In this document: one piece after another, positions 12,357-12,438 of the stretch
Numbering within the stretch: position 1 is the stretch's first letter
Layout of the letters: every line of letters starts with the position of its first letter
From: Candidatus Bipolaricaulota bacterium
Lineage (GTDB): Bacteria > Bipolaricaulota > Bipolaricaulia > RBG-16-55-9
Direction: 5' to 3'
Length of the DNA: 12,438 bases
Assembly (NCBI GenBank): GCA_027021605.1
Contig: JALUUA010000111.1
Location: 1-12,438, forward strand
Translations under genes and position numbers: made by a program
The notes under the pieces: generated by a model
Database searches by the model: none
Told to the model about the DNA's origin: nothing
The model's input: the letters and a program-made list of their open reading frames with translations, nothing else

Positions 12357-12438
12357 CTACTCCTCCTCCGAGTTGGGTTCGTTTTCCGTCTCCGTCTCCG
12401 TCCCAGTCTCAGCCTCGGTCTCGGCCTCGGACTCGGAG
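12357..12438 (-). CDS. C-terminal end of an upstream gene with an acidic repeat tail
   Basis: Only the last 26 codons are in the window, ending in TAG at 12359-12357. They read as an acidic repeat, SESEAETEAETGTETETE followed by NEPNSEEE, with alternating Glu and Ser/Thr/Ala. The frame is supported by its stop sitting five bases before the next gene's ATG and by its own GAG-rich end supplying that gene's ribosome-binding site. The protein cannot be identified from this disordered tail. Confidence 0.55.
   Translation of the reverse strand, partial: SESEAETEAETGTETETENEPNSEEE

Overview
The window is GC-rich, gene-dense bacterial chromosome. It contains about 15 intact protein genes, two partial genes at the edges and one clear pseudogene. 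I see no tRNA, rRNA, CRISPR array, transposase or phage gene. An outer-membrane-type beta-barrel protein suggests a diderm (two-membrane) cell. High GC, Arg/Glu-rich proteins and repeated near-leaderless promoters (a -10 box only 5-17 bases before the start codon, without a Shine-Dalgarno sequence) suggest a thermophile from a deep lineage such as Deinococcota or Bipolaricaulota. That placement is a weak inference; the sequence does not fix the taxon.

Layout. (1) 1-743: a minus-strand promoter, leader, intrinsic terminator and the first codons of a probable carA, divergent from smpB. (2) 751-2573, minus: a leaderless operon of a SufR-like regulator, a HEPN protein and a nucleotidyltransferase (MNT) fused to a DCC thiol-oxidoreductase domain. 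All three genes overlap. (3) 2609-4386, plus: from the opposite side of the same AT-rich control region, a flavin reductase preceded by an exact 100-bp tandem duplication, then a six-Asp-box beta-propeller. (4) 4410-5777: a two-domain VOC protein, a decayed short-chain dehydrogenase and an orphan HicB-like gene. (5) 5847-6851: a class III nucleotide cyclase with an unrecognised C-terminal region. (6) 6886-8598, minus: two exported or anchored proteins, one of them a YVTN-type propeller. (7) 8779-10818: fabD, fabG and acpP of type II fatty-acid synthesis. (8) 10991-11473: a small predicted outer-membrane protein. (9) 11396-12438, minus: YqeG-like HAD phosphatase, a DUF4911-like protein and the acidic tail of a further gene.

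The best candidate for an undescribed system is region 2 with region 3. A regulator with SufR-type cysteines, a HEPN-MNT pair and a CxxC redox domain fused to the MNT are translationally coupled. They share a palindrome-containing divergent control region with an NAD(P)H:flavin reductase. Together they read as a redox-linked HEPN-MNT toxin-antitoxin module. This is inference from domain content and layout, not demonstrated function. The second interesting locus is the carA leader, where a 45-codon leader ORF runs through the terminator and ends on the carA start codon.
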